A DNA stretch of 35,291 bases from Lingula anatina (GCF_001039355.2 NW_019775602.1:261879-297169); one strand, 5' to 3'. Positions 9,631 to 21,881 are shown, numbered from the stretch's first letter. Numbers and translations: made by a program. The notes: a model not told the origin generated them from the letters alone.

Positions 9631-11368
9631 ACTTTATCTATGTACATTTTCACCAGCTCAGTGTGGCGCAGAAAATATGAATAAAGCATATTTTATATAT
9701 ATGAAAGCAAGTAAATTGTCATTACTAGCCCAACTTTTAAAGTTTAATTTTGCGTACAGCAAAACATCTTTTTAAGAAATATCTCAAGCTATTTACAATA
9801 CAGTATTTTATCAACGTTTATAACTTATAATAGATTTCATTTTCAGTGGAAGCCGTTTTACGGTAATTAACTGTATTAATTTATGAGATTTATCTTTGTT
9901 TTTGGAGGGATTGATGATAATCATTTAAAACCAATTTTTTTTCTGCATCAACACGTAGCGAGGTCAGGGACTGTTATACCTTATTTTATGTAAACAAGGT
10001 GATCAAATTTAAGATGACTGTCGTGGTCACTACGGCCAGAGAGGCATTAACGCATTTCGTTCGAGTAGATTAAATAGTATGTTGACTTGGAAAACTTTTG
10101 TTGCAAAGTTGTGAAAGAATGATTATTACAAAAAGTGTACATTTCATCTGGTATTTAGTTAAAGTCATGAAAAGCGCGAAGGAAAACTCTTTCTAAAGAT
10201 GTACATGTATATGACACATTGACCCTGGTAGAGGGTAATAATTTACCACTATTCTGTCTTTAGGATGAGGGTTTTGTCACGTTCATCCCCCACCCCCACC
10301 CCCACGACAATAGAACTCATCATTTTGACCGGGACCCTTATAATAACATTACGTAAGTCATTATACCCGAAAGGATTTCCGCAGTTAAGAAGGAAATTGT
10401 TTGTCGTGTTTCCACTCCCACTGTCAACTTAACACGTTAATATCTACTCATCACCAGTGTGGATCATAGCTTTTAATTCTAATTCTCAATTTTAACTCGT
10501 GTCACCTGTTCGTTACGTAGAGTAATACATCCACAAATCTGTATGCATTTTCGTGTTTTGATAAAGGTATCCACTGTAGTACTTAAAATGACATTTTTAT
10601 AATGTAGATAATTTAGATGTTTTTGCATTTTAGTTTATTTCTTTACTTTATTTGAAATATGTCGGTTTTATCCTAATATATACAATTTAACTGCTTGTAG
10701 ATGTAATGAAGAGACACCATTAAAAGTTTCTGGCTTTAGGACGCAGCCTACTTAAAACCTACCCTCTCAGGGCCACAGATTGATTTTTCACATGTACATC
10801 TCTGCCTAATTCATGACAATTTTTCTACTGTAAGAAGTTTACACGGCATTAATTACACCACTCAGTTGTTGTCTAGTATTGAACACTCTAGTTCCCACTT
10901 TGAGAAGTAGCAGTGTACACATAGCTGTGACTAGGTTCTACCAGTTAACTTCCCTGTACAATATAATAGCTAACGTGGTAACCTACGCTTTTGTCATTCA
11001 ATACAACACAAGTTAAATAAAAACCAATAGTGTCACTGTTTAACATTTGGTAATATAGGAACTGTATCACTTGTAAGCGGTGATGAGGTTGTTCATTAAT
11101 GATTGAATTAAAGTGATCAAAATAACATAAAACTATAAGAACTTATTTAGACATTAATTAGAATTACTCATTTCAAAATTACCATCACTCCGACCGAAAG
11201 TATGATTAACACAGAAACCGTACTATAATGTTTGGGATGGGTTATCAGAATTTCATCAAATATAATCTCCTGAGTGTTTATCAGTGTCCATTTCTTTACG
11301 CTCCATATACTTTATATTAACACAGAAGTTCCAATAAAGAAATTTCCACAAATAAAATTCGCCCTTAC

Positions 11369-11500
11369 CTTTAAGTGTTAAGACGTCCGCTGTGTTTTCC
11401 CCAGTGTTGACGGAGTGGCTGAGCGCGAGAGAATGACTCCTGTGCGTCGTGTGATGAGGCAATCTCTCCCCCCTAGGATGGCTTCACGCCTCAAGGGACG
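11369..11500 (-). other. Candidate 5' noncoding first exon of the Reeler-mucin gene
   Basis: On the minus strand this GC-richer stretch ends in a strong donor, AAAG|GTAAGG (last exon base 11369, GT at 11368-11367). It has no good ATG, so it would be an untranslated leader. It is the best upstream donor I see that could join the acceptor at 6995, giving a 4.37 kb first intron. An AP-1-like TGAGTCA lies just upstream at 11513-11519. The 5' end is a guess and there is no clear TATA box. The link to the downstream gene is inference. Confidence 0.35.
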
Positions 11501-12120
11501 AATGATCACGCCTGAGTCACACCGCTGACCCTCTCCCGCAGACCTTTGTTTTCCCATTTCCGTTGATGTTTTGTTTCATTTGTTTTCATTATCTGCGAAA
11601 AGATTAGATGGTCTTTGGTTGTGTAACGCTTAACAAGTTAAAATAATAGTTTCTTCTTATATAAAAGACTGTACTTCTCAAGTGTTAACTCTAAACTTGG
11701 ACGTATACAGCGATTTAGTCCAAGAAAAATTTATCGCCCTTTTGTGATGGGTCAATGCACTATGTTAATTGTGAATTTTATTATCCAAATTTTATCATCA
11801 AAAATGATGAAAAATATAAATGATAGGAAAAACAAATAGTTCAGGGATATTTTATAATTGTTTATTCATTTAATGGTCAATTGAAGCTATGCAAGGTAAA
11901 ACGAATCAACAGACAGCCTTCGCCACAAACAGCGAGGAAATGTTACACTGTTTATCTCGAAATTTTACCCTTTTAACTCAAAGCATTTAATCCGATAGAT
12001 ATTCCGGACATTTTGCTATTTCAGTAAAATGGTTGGAGATGATGTTATACAACTGCAATCAGGTTTATTGGTTTTCATGATAATCACGAATAGGACTGCG
12101 AGAATTGACACCATGGTTGA

Positions 12121-12465
12121 AGGGATAATAACTCTTTGTATGACTTCTATATTTTACAATAAAAACTTTGTGAACAACTCATAGAAATATAATATATTCT
12201 GTTTTACCACAAAAACGGCAGTTATAGCTATTAATCTGATATCTGAGCTTGTCTTTAGACCACGTGACCTCCATTGATGGCTATACTCTGTTATAATCTC
12301 TTAAGAGATTATTACAAAAAAAAAAAAAAAAAACTTTTTAGAATAAAAACCAGGGACTAACTTTGAATGTAAAAATGGATACAGTAACCATTGGTAAGTT
12401 TGGGAAAATTGTTGTTTACTCCAGGAAAATTCATTTTTTGGCCAGAACGAAGAGTTATTATCCCT
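12121..12465 (+). mobile_element. TTAA-flanked miniature transposon, family 2 copy 1
   Basis: A 345-bp element with terminal inverted repeats AGGGATAATAACTCTT and AGAGTTATTATCCCT. TTGA precedes it and TTAA follows, a four-base duplication with one mismatch. A perfect palindrome, TAATCTCTTAAGAGATTA, lies near the middle at about 12294. TTAA duplication is the hallmark of piggyBac elements, but a TA-inserting family could look similar. Confidence 0.75.
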
Positions 12466-12774
12466 TTAATTGATTAAGAAAATGAAAATAAAAGACATGC
12501 ACGCACGTGTGCTGATAGAGAAATATGTCGCCACTGTCACATGCTGTCATGACGGCTTTTATTTTTAATCTTTCCCACATCTGAAAGTGGAAGGCTGTGT
12601 GTAGATGTTAAAATTACTGACATACTTAACATATTTATGTGATTAAACGTTTTAATGTTTTCAGGGCTGCATGTTTACTTGTAGCTTGTCCACAATATAG
12701 CTACAATGAGGTGGTTTTAACTTTAAATTGTCGTCGTGAAGGTACAGTGCTATTTGTTTTAACTATATTAAAAA

Positions 12775-12830
12775 AATGAAATGCAAGGTGTAGGAAGTTT
12801 AGAATGAAATGCAAGGTGTAGGAAGTTTAG
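12775..12830. repeat. Perfect 28-bp tandem duplication
   Basis: Two exact head-to-tail copies of a 28-base unit beginning AATGAAATGCAAGGTGTAGG (12775-12802, 12803-12830), with a partial third start after it. Exact identity points to a recent duplication. Confidence 0.95.
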
Positions 12831-12946
12831 AATGAAAGATGTATCTTAACCAGTTCCTTTCATTATTCACTCTGTTACAAAGTTTTAAGTTTTTCTGTCA
12901 CGGTTGGCATTTACCAGTATCGATCTTTATAACCATATTGACAAAA

Positions 12947-12979
12947 AATAAATAAATTAAATAAATAAATAAATAAGTA
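12947..12979. repeat. (AAAT)n microsatellite
   Basis: About eight tetranucleotide units with one break. Confidence 0.9.
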
Positions 12980-13653
12980 AAAAAAGTTTTAACAGATCGT
13001 AATTCCTTAAACGACTTTTGATGTGGGATAAAACGGTGATAAAAGGAAAAAAACGTGTTAGAAATTTCAGGAAAATTCAGTTTTGCTATATAAAGACCAA
13101 CAGCTCAATGAGAGTTTTTAATTTGAGCAGTTTGTTGAGAGTAAAGTAGAGGTAAATTAAAGCAAAGTGCTTGCACACCACACTCCTAATGCGTCTTTGT
13201 GCGGTTTACAATGGACCACTGGTCATTTTTGGTCCTGAATACAGACTGGGTGTAGACGTTCCCCCCTCCCTTGGGAAGGTGCAGTCTGATTAAGTAGTTT
13301 TCGGTGCATGAATGATATTGTATTGTTTCGGACCACATGTTTATAGCAGGCAAAACCAAAAAATGCCATATAGCACCTCAGCCAGCGCAACACCTAGCAC
13401 AATCAACATTCCTGGCACAGCTATTGCAATCAACATTTCCTTCCAAGGGGGTTGAACTCTCAAGAATGAGATATGTAAAGTACGCTGATAAGTCTGGTAT
13501 TTTGTCTCTCTTACACACAGTATAATTGAAATAATAAATGAACAAAGATACTACATATCTTGGCTTTTTTGGTGTCAAATGTGCCCATAAAATATAATAC
13601 AGGTACAAGAGCTGAGCCTTCTTATGCCCCGATGTGGTGAGCATTCCAACGCA

Positions 13654-14019
13654 CACTAAATCCAGAGCCTATTGCCAATTCAAAAATACATTTGAAAAAG
13701 AAAAATATCTAGACGTTCTTCATGATACTGATAAAAGAAAAAAACCTAAGTTGTTTTCGCACCAGTGGGCATAAACTCCACATTGAAACAGGCAGATACA
13801 ATAACACTCGTCGGACCGATAGAATATGCCATTACTGTTCTAAAGACAAAATTGAAGATGAAAAAACACTTTCTCAAAACATGCCCTCTATACAACGACC
13901 TGCGCTCAATATTATATAAGGTAATTACAAAACAATATACACATTTTGGCCTCAAAACAACTGATGAAAAATTTACTATCACTATGAAATGTCAAGAGGA
14001 AGAAACCCTTTTGCACTAG
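13654..14019 (+). pseudogene. Frameshifted C-terminal fragment of a non-LTR retrotransposon polymerase
   Basis: Translated pieces in neighbouring frames read as the usual end of a LINE ORF2: FKNTFEKEKYLDVL, then CFRTSGHKLHIETGRY, then ICHYCSKDKIEDE, then HFLKTCPLYNDLRSILYKV. The C-x2-C and H-x4-C residues form the zinc-binding motif seen downstream of the reverse transcriptase in many invertebrate LINEs. The frame changes at A-rich runs near 13738 and 13865, so it cannot be expressed. No reverse transcriptase or endonuclease core is present upstream, consistent with a 5'-truncated relic. The clade cannot be set from this piece. Confidence 0.75.
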
Positions 14020-14104
14020 CTTCGTTTTTCTCCTCCACTTTTGCTAGGCGGGATCTAGAAGACAGTGCCGCACCCATCGGCAATTGAGTAGTAGTAATAG
14101 AAAC

Positions 14105-14106
<2 letters not shown>

Positions 14107-14143
<37 letters not shown>
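14107..14143. repeat. Homopolymer T tract (37 bases)
   Basis: A pure T run about 90 bases past the LINE relic. It is T-rich, not A-rich, on the relic's strand, so it is not that element's poly(A) tail. Confidence 0.95.
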
Positions 14144-14145
<2 letters not shown>

Positions 14146-14662
14146 TATGCAAATAGTCTTACTCATAGTGATTGTTTAAGTAGCATATTCACTAAAATTA
14201 TATTTATATTGTCATTTTTATCCACCCAGGTGGATGTATATGTTACAGTGAAATAAACTACTATAAACTACTTAACACAATGCCAGAATTATTAGCGTAT
14301 TTCACGTGCTTCCATCTTTGAGTTGAAAACCCCTTTCATTCCGGATCAACTGGGCACAGCTCCCTGTTCTTTGAAAATCAAAAACTTATACGTCAGATGA
14401 AATTGTAAACTATTTTCAAAAGCACACATGTGAAATTTGAATAACGTGCATGTATGTGCCCCTAATTTAATTTGGTTCGCAACTCATAGTTAATTTTAAG
14501 GGTTTTCTTTATTCCTCGGATACTAATGTCTCAAAGTCATGCGACATTCCGTGGTATCTTTATGAGCTTAAACTATCAGCCCTGCTCACGAAATTCTACA
14601 AAATATATGTGCCACTTACATATAACTCCGTCATGCTAGAAATGACGGGGAGGTGACTCTTC

Positions 14663-14664
14663 TA

Positions 14665-14730
<66 letters not shown>

Positions 14731-14747
14731 TACGCGCGCGCGCGCGC
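14663..14747. repeat. (CT)n(CA)n(CG)n compound microsatellite
   Basis: About 24 CT units run into 10 CA units and then seven CG units; the CA and CG part alternates purine and pyrimidine and could adopt Z-DNA. Confidence 0.95.
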
Positions 14748-15092
14748 TCACATTACATGTTTAAGTTTTCATTCACTTTAACTACATAAACTACATACAA
14801 TTTTTATCTATCAACTGGACAAGGTGGGGGTCAAGGGGGGGGGGGTAAGGTTCGCCAGTGTTTCTCCATGTACCCATACAATTAAAAGTCACCGAATATA
14901 TGTCGGCAAATATGGCAGTATAACGTATAACTTCGTGTAGGGGATCATGACTTATCATTTTGGTCGACTTTTTGGTGGTTTATCATCTGCACTTTTCATT
15001 ACTATCATAAAATTGGAATGCGTTCATGAATTGTGTCCATATTAGGGTGAATAGAGCAGACGACAGTTTCCGAACATCAAGCACGTCCCTTA

Positions 15093-15307
15093 GGCTGTAT
15101 TCCCAGAGCTTTTAGATCGATCTATCCCCGCGGGGAGTCTCACTAGATTACTGTCAGATAATCCGGCTTAAATGTCCGTCCCGCCTACTACAAGCTGTAA
15201 GGGGGTAATTAACTTTTGTGTCCGCTCGGCTGACAGCTATTTAGCGTGAACCCCCAGGGAGTTAGGTCGATCTAAACTAGATCGATCTAATCTCTGGAAA
15301 TGGGGTC
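15093..15307 (+). mobile_element. Miniature transposon, family 1 copy 3
   Basis: A 215-bp copy with TTA at both flanks (15090-15092 and 15308-15310). The ends are GGCTGTATTCCCAGAG and, inverted, GACCCCATTTCCAGAG. It is nearly identical to the copy at 30331, which suggests recent activity. Confidence 0.88.
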
Positions 15308-15987
15308 TTAGACTACATTTCGGTTTCGGGAAAAGTACAGTTTGTCCAGAACTCCATGGTGCTGCCGCAGGAGGGTCGTTTCTGGTAAGCTGGTTATAGA
15401 AACCAAAGTAAAAATTGCCTTATGTGGACGAAAAAATTTTGATAATGGCAAAGTAATCCAAGAGAAAAAAGACATTGAAATTGTGCAAGCCAGCTACAAA
15501 ATAGTAAATAAGACACGACAGAACTTTTTGGCATAGTTAGTTAAATAGATTTAATTTGACAATACCGGTTTTAACATTAATTATATAGCAACTTCTTTCT
15601 AACCTGGAAGAAGTTAAAAAGAGACCTCAAGTGCTTTTTACAGACTTTAATAGAAGCACAGCTTTTTTATCGTTACAGAGAAAACAGAGTCTATCTTCTA
15701 ATTTTTTGTTAACAAATCGGCCTGTTTCCACATATAATGAAAGAACTGATCTGAACTGCGCCATGATTGATTTTTCTACAGGTTTTAATTTATACTTAAC
15801 ATAATTTTCTCACTAAGTTTTCTTTAAGTTTTCTATAGACCCTTAACTTGGGCTTCCTTCCATTGTCTCTCTTGCGGTTTGAATATTATATCCTTTATAA
15901 CGCCAACATCACAAGAAACTAATTCATTAAACTAATGCCCCATTTCACAAACGGCTAAAACTTGAGAGACCGGAGCACACCAATTAA

Positions 15988-16324
15988 AGGGATAATAACT
16001 CTTCGTTTCGGCCAAAAAATGAATTTTCCTGGAGTAAACAACAATTTTCCCATACTAACCAATGGTTAATGAATCCATTTTTACATTCGAAGTTAGTCCC
16101 TGGTTTTTTTCTAAAAAGTTTGGTTTTTTCTTAAAATCTCTTAAGAGATTTTAACAGAGTACAGCCATCAATGGCGGTCACGTGGTCTAAAGACGAGCTC
16201 AGATATCAGAATAATAGCTATAACTGCCGTTTTTGTGGTAAAACAGAATATATTATATTTCTATGAGTTATTCACAATGTTTTTATTGTGAAATATAGAT
16301 CTCATACGAAGAGTTATTATCCCT
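15988..16324 (-). mobile_element. TTAA-flanked miniature transposon, family 2 copy 2 (inverted)
   Basis: A 337-bp element that is the reverse complement of the 12121-12465 copy over its full length, with small indels (for example the A-run is interrupted here). Both flanks are exact TTAA (15984-15987 and 16325-16328). Shared blocks include GCAGTTATAGCTATT and AACAATTTTCCCA, each read in the appropriate orientation. Confidence 0.78.
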
Positions 16325-19300
16325 TTAATGTTTCACTAAAACTTGACAAGCAATATGATGAACTCTTTTGTAAAGTGTAAAACTTTCTTCGTGACTGTTA
16401 ACCAGTGCTCTCAGGCTACAAAGTCTACGCACCCTAGTGATATAAGCTAATGCTCGATTGCAATTCACATGAATATGAGATTTTTCTAAACGTATATGCC
16501 CTCACACAGAGGCAAATTATGCAAATGTAAAAAATTGGTGTCACGCAATTCAACGTTATTCAGTCAGACTACATCATTAGGATCGTGTTCACCGCAATCT
16601 TTATCAACAAAGTTTGCATCCAGTCATCCGTGCGTTTCACAATACATCCCGTTGTTTGTAGATGACATATTACTCTGCTCGTACGGTAAAATCACGTCAT
16701 GTGATCTTATCTTCAAGCCAGAGCCTTCGGAAAATAAAGTGCCGTTGCACTTGGCTAATACGCTTGATACATCTGCGGTTACACACGCTTATCAAAGTCC
16801 AACTCGGTTCATTTAAGTTTACTAACAATTTTGGGGACGCAAGTTAGATGCGTATTGATTCTTAGATGTACAAAAAAGTACCGATGTACTGTATTTGCCT
16901 AAGGCCTCAAAGGTATGTCTTCAAAGGAGTTTATCCAAATTTGCACTGATTAAAGATCTAGAGCAGAATTTGCGCTGATTAGGGATCTCGAGCAAAACGA
17001 GGTTATCACTATGTAGTGATGTAAGTCAACCGACATGTCAAGCCAAATGTGTGTACAAATTATAATAACACCAGCCATTGGATAGCTGATTCTCTTTTTT
17101 ATGTTTTACACCGTGAATGAAATAGCAAATGAAGGAAAACTAGAAGAAAAAAATTAACGAGACCAATTTAAAATTTCTCGTTAATTTTGGCACAAACGTG
17201 TCGAATACTACGACCTCAGCCAGAGCACTACCCGGAGCACAGGGAGTTACGATCTAGCGCGAACTAAACGCCTTTTACAAGAAGATGCCTTAAATAATAA
17301 AAAAAACGTTCATAATTATCTGAATTCAGGGATAGAACCAATCTATTGCAGTGTGCCAATGACGTAAGACGTGTTTATAAACCTATCTCTGGCGCGGATA
17401 TTATTCTTGTTGATGCGGTAGGTGGGATAGTAGTTCACAGTTTTATTACGCAGGGATAGACTGAAGGCGTTATATACGCAAAGAAATTAGTTTGGAGATG
17501 AGCTATTAAATTGAGTGCGAAATGGAAAACTTCATACATTCCTGTGTGTACGTGTATACAGAGATAACGTATCTATATTTTGAAATATTGTTTTGATATA
17601 TCATTCATAAATGCAGATTATTAAAAAAACTACTTTAATTAATGATTTACATATATCACACACATTTATCATCACAAAATATTTATTGACAACCACAAAG
17701 CACTGATACGAGCCATTCATTCATCTGACACAGCGCCCTTACAGCGTGGTGGTGTTACATATATTGAACCCGACGAATTTTGGCACCGTTCTCTTTAAAA
17801 GACGCGCAGTCTACGTGAACAGATAACGATATTAGGGACGCTGCGTGTGGTAGAAGACGTAAAATGGCATCTCTGTCACGCACCCGACAAATGGTAATCA
17901 CTATCTTCGTGCAAGGGGGCGGCGTCTTCTTGCGGGTGCAGCGGACGCAGGTCTGTCACATTAGAAGCATAGTGCAACAGCAAAGTGCAGGGGGCCTTTA
18001 AAAAAACTTGAGAGCACGTAAAAACGCGCTCATACGCAGAAGAAGACCTTATCCTGCTTGGGTGTTGAATGCGTCACTGGCAGACGACGTAAGACTGTGT
18101 AATGTTATAAGTTGTGATTCAGTTGTCTCCGTCCAATGGAGATCCATCAACTCGCTTTTTTTCCCACTAGTTTAGTATGACTAACGAATGCTGATTAACT
18201 AGTGGGCCGGCTAATTATCCGCATTACCTTATTGCTGGGATTCCAACTCTCAAAGCAATTAACGGGAAAGTGACCGCGTATCTGATAACAATTGTCCTGC
18301 AATTGTTTCCTAGAGACGGAACAAGGTTTGTCGTCAGCAACAAAGTGAGCAAGAACTCCATGCGTGTGCGGCAATATTCAATATTACTGTTTAGCTGCAA
18401 CTTGAAGAAAACCGGGGCAACAAGTAGGTGAGAATTATTCCGACAACCTGGGAAGGCATTACTGTGCCATTGTTTTTCTCGCTGCTGGACACTGTGCAAC
18501 TAGCAAATTTAGGCGACTTAGTGTAATTTATTGCATACGTAAATTTCGGATAGACGGAGACGATTCAGTGAAAGATCTCATAAGACTGGAGACATGAACC
18601 GGGACAATAATCCTCGACAGAAACTGATCAGCTCTGAGGCAGCTTCCAGTGGCGGTGACTATCTATTTTGGTGATCCTCACATCAATTAAAAGAAGTCAA
18701 CCGTGGTGGTAGCACAGACAAGACTGTAAGGCCGCGTCCTTGATGTTTCAGCCGCTGGCTCCATGGTGTTGCCGTGAACTACTGTCACTGTTCCTGACTG
18801 CCGTCACCTTTAACACCACTTTCACCTCGAGTCACGATAGCTGGTTTCTTTAATCAATTTGTCTCGGTATATTATTACGAATGTGTGAGTGGGGAGACTT
18901 AATAAATTTCAGCTGAAGGAACAGCACACGCTATGGTTGTCTCCGAACTTGAAGTGATCACACACATGATCAGCGGTCCTAGAACGTGACGGGAGATGGT
19001 CATCCGTGTCACACAATGAACGCTGAATGAGGACAGAATGAACGCTGATGTAAGTTTTTAAGTGTCTTGAAGGGCATTTTCTGGGAGGGGGGGTGGGGTG
19101 GGGATAAGGGTGCAAGGGCTCAATGTCTCGTGATTTTGGGGTGTGTGTGTGCACCGGAGTGTGTGTGTGTCAGGGGCGGATTTTCTGGGTCTTTCGGAAG
19201 ACGGTCAGATTTTCAAGTTTACATTGATGGGTATCTAATTTTTTCTGTCGGAAGACGGTCAAAAATGAAGGATGAATCAACAAAGATAATTTGGAAGACT

Positions 19301-19777
19301 GTCAGAAAATATCTTTGGGTCCGCCCCTGTGTGTGGGGAGGGGGGTGGGCTGGGGCGAGTTATGGTGGAGATGAGACATTTAACGTGCGTGTATTTTGTT
19401 TGTGTGTGCGTGCGTGTTTGTGTGTACGTTAGTGTTAGTGCATGTGTGCGTGTGTATGTATGTATGCACAGGTACATGTGGGGGTGCGTGTACCTCAGTG
19501 ACTGTGTGATGTTCGTAATCTAGACTCAATGAGAGGCTTAAAGCACTGATCTTATTCTCAAAGGCACAGGGCCACAAAGTCATTACGTTATTAACCGCTA
19601 GACAATGTTTCTTTGGTCTAATTGGAACCGAAGACCGCTTCCTATTACTTTATACAGGTGACATTGGTCCATATACTAACCCCAATACTCCAACTAACCC
19701 TAAGCTGTAGTAATCATATGGGAGCCCGGACTTCCATTTCTAGGACCTCCATTCCTGCTACACCAAGATGTTAAATC
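16325..19777. other. Unassigned region
   Basis: No recognisable gene. Two small hairpins are visible: AAAATTAACGAGA at 17150-17162 with its complement at 17176-17188, and CCCACTAGTTTA near 18162 with TTAACTAGTGGG near 18193. A 106-codon frame at 16496-16816 shows no family features. From 19130 to 19500 the sequence is GT-rich and gives shadow frames on both strands. Confidence 0.5.
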
Positions 19778-19975
19778 GAGTCTAATTCCCATAGATTTTA
19801 GATCGATCTATCCCCGCGGGAGGTCTCACTAGATTACTTTCAGATAATCCGACTTAAATGTCCGTTCCGCCTACTACAAACTTTCGTGTCCGCCCGGCTG
19901 ACAGCTATTTAGCGTGAACCCCCAGGGAGTTAGGTCAATCTAAAGTAGGTCGATCTAATCTATGGAAATGGGGTG
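19778..19975 (+). mobile_element. Miniature transposon, family 1 copy 4, internally deleted
   Basis: Recognised by GATCGATCTATCCCCGCGGG and CAGCTATTTAGCGTGAACCC. About 18 bases that read GCTGTAAGGGGGTAATTA in the other copies are missing. The right flank is TAA at 19976-19978. The left end is degraded and its triplet is unclear, so the left boundary is approximate. Confidence 0.75.
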
Positions 19976-20301
19976 TAACGAATGGATATTAAGTAACTGC
20001 CAGTCTGAAGTACTTTGTTCGTATATTTCTGACTCGGCGTCGCGCTCACTGATAGACCAAAACGGGAACAATTTATCTAGTTTATAATTTACTAAATCTT
20101 CTTTCTGTTTTGTTTACTTGACAAGCAAAATTGTAATCAAATCTGCCGAATCAAGGTATATATCACGGTTTTCACACTATCGATTGCAGTGTAGCATTAT
20201 TACAGTATACACTGTGTAGGTGATAGGTCGCTGACTTTTATTAAAAGATGTGCTAGAACCAATAAGGAAGATCGTTATAGCCATGTGATGTCTTTCCACA
20301 G

Positions 20302-20529
20302 TACGCTGATAAAATATTACGTGTATTAGAGCGTTCTTTTTGAGCGTCACTGCTGTGTGACAAAAGTAGGCTCAATAGGAGGCTTTGTTCCCCCAGTGGA
20401 GACTGCCAGGTGTAAGACATCCCGTCCCAAGATGTGGCCGGTGATTTCTGGCACAGAGAGTCACCGTAGAGAGGACATATTCCGCTGTCTAGTCTCTCCT
20501 GACTACAGCTGGTGTGGGGGGATTGCAAA
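20302..20529 (+). other. Candidate first coding exon of a gene to the right (exon A)
   Basis: An acceptor-like TCTTTCCACAG ends at 20301 and a consensus donor, AAA|GTAAGT, starts at 20530. The first ATG in the interval is at 20432 and opens MWPVISGTESHREDIFRCLV and so on up to the donor, leaving two bases (phase 2). I recognise no domain. Splice-like hexamers occur by chance several times in 35 kb, so this is a suggestion only. Confidence 0.25.
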
Positions 20530-20698
20530 GTAAGTTAAAAGTGGCTGACTTTCTGCAGGCGTGTGAATGCCCGTGTGTGTTTGCGTGCTTGTGCGAATTT
20601 GTGTGCGCCCGTGTGTATGTTTGCATTTGTGAATGTGTGCGTGTAAATTCGAACGTGAATACAGGGGTGTGGATACATGTGTGGGTGGCGTATAATTG

Positions 20699-20735
<37 letters not shown>
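20699..20735. repeat. (TG)n microsatellite
   Basis: About 18 units, set in a longer GT-rich stretch from about 20560 that causes several open frames on both strands. Confidence 0.95.
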
Positions 20736-20738
<3 letters not shown>

Positions 20739-21233
20739 GACTGTGTAATGAATGATTTCTAAAAGTAAACGATTTAAAGGGCAAAAGACAATCACTGCAA
20801 ATCTTTAAGGCACACTTCGTGTCCCAGTCTGCGTACGGGTGGCCATGAAGTCCAGTGATTAGCCACCTCTCTCAGCTGTAATCCGGCCTGTCCACTTTGA
20901 CCACCAGGTGACCAACATGGCCCTTAATACCGACCCGACGGGCACCTGTCATTGGTCAGTGTGGGAAGGTCAGCGGCGGCCATCCCCACCTGAATAGCCA
21001 ATGGTCAGTACTCTTGTTAAGTGCGATTAGTAATGACTTGGGGTTGAAGTTATTTGAGACACAGTGTAAAGGAAGACCCCAATTAAGACTGAGCCGAGGA
21101 CTTACCCCTGTCTACTGTGTCCAGTCACAAGGGTCCACTGTGAGTTTGGCCACTGTTCTGACCGTCTCCACACCTGCTCGGACGCTCAAGGAAACCGTCC
21201 AGCCTCATTTCTTGGTAATCTCCCTTCACATCG

Positions 21234-21242
21234 TATATAAGG
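21234..21242 (+). promoter_or_regulatory. TATA box of a candidate plus-strand promoter
   Basis: TATATAAGG in a GC-richer setting. A start site would be expected near 21265, giving a short ATG-free leader that ends in the donor GAAG|GTAAAC at 21311. Confidence 0.35.
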
Positions 21243-21264
21243 TGGGCCTATGATATCGCCGGAT

Positions 21265-21311
21265 TCCCTGCCTGTCACCCTGGACTGTGCTAGATAAGAG
21301 ACCAGTTGAAG
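21265..21311 (+). other. Candidate 5' leader exon downstream of the 21234 TATA box
   Basis: About 47 bases without ATG between the expected start site and the donor GAAG|GTAAAC. It could splice to the acceptor at 22463 and so reach the ATG exon at 22531. The start site is approximate and the pairing is inference. Confidence 0.25.
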
Positions 21312-21705
21312 GTAAACAGAGATTAGGATTAAGATAAATTATTTGTTGATGTATTGCTCTGGTTAGGGACTTTAAATGTGTTAATACTCAATGTGTCTGC
21401 GAGGAGTCCGAGGGAGCTGGACAGGCCGGACAGTGGGTGGTCAGGTAGGTCAGTGGACAGAGTGTACCGTATGACCCTACTGCGAATATCATGATGTCGA
21501 AAACCTGGAGAGAGAAATGGGGTTTGATTTAAGGTTGAACTTATTGGGTTAATTATGGCCGCTCACAGCACTACAGTGTGTGGTTATTCGTGAAGTGAGA
21601 CGTAGCAAGTTTATTTCTGTGTTCCAAGCCACTCATAATACTCCGGAGTTAACATCCATATGCCGTTGTCTGAATACAAAGGAGGTGTACGTCGGTGTGT
21701 GAGTA

Positions 21706-21881
21706 ACCCCCCCCCCCCCTCTACACACACACACGCGCGCAAACACACACACACACACACACACTACTTCTATCCCCATATTTCTCTTTTTCCACCCGGG
21801 ATGGGGGTCGGTGGGGGGGGGGGGGGGTACACAGGGGTGCTACAGTCAGGGACAGATCGGGCGATATATATATATATATCG
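21706..21881. repeat. Cluster of C14, (CA)n, G15 and (TA)n tracts
   Basis: A C run at 21706-21719, CA/CG tract at 21723-21764, a G run at 21813-21827 and a self-complementary CGATATATATATATATATCG at 21862-21881 lie within 176 bases. Frames crossing them are not genes. Confidence 0.9.

Larger units (their letters stand above)
8612..11368. other. Probable first intron of the Reeler-mucin gene, right part
   Basis: Contains ATTT and ATT tracts and otherwise unique AT-rich sequence with dense stops in all frames. No gene or recognised element. The intron assignment depends on the leader exon at 11369. Confidence 0.4.

Noticed and set aside
12775-12830. Short repeats considered as a CRISPR array
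   Set aside because: Only two head-to-tail copies with no spacers, in a eukaryotic context.
16496-16816. 106-codon frame containing FVDDILL, which resembles a reverse transcriptase catalytic motif
   Set aside because: No other reverse transcriptase motifs lie before or after it in any frame, so the short match is treated as chance.
18909-20795. Many His/Thr-rich and Cys/Val-rich frames on both strands
   Set aside because: They are translations of GT/CA-rich low-complexity DNA.
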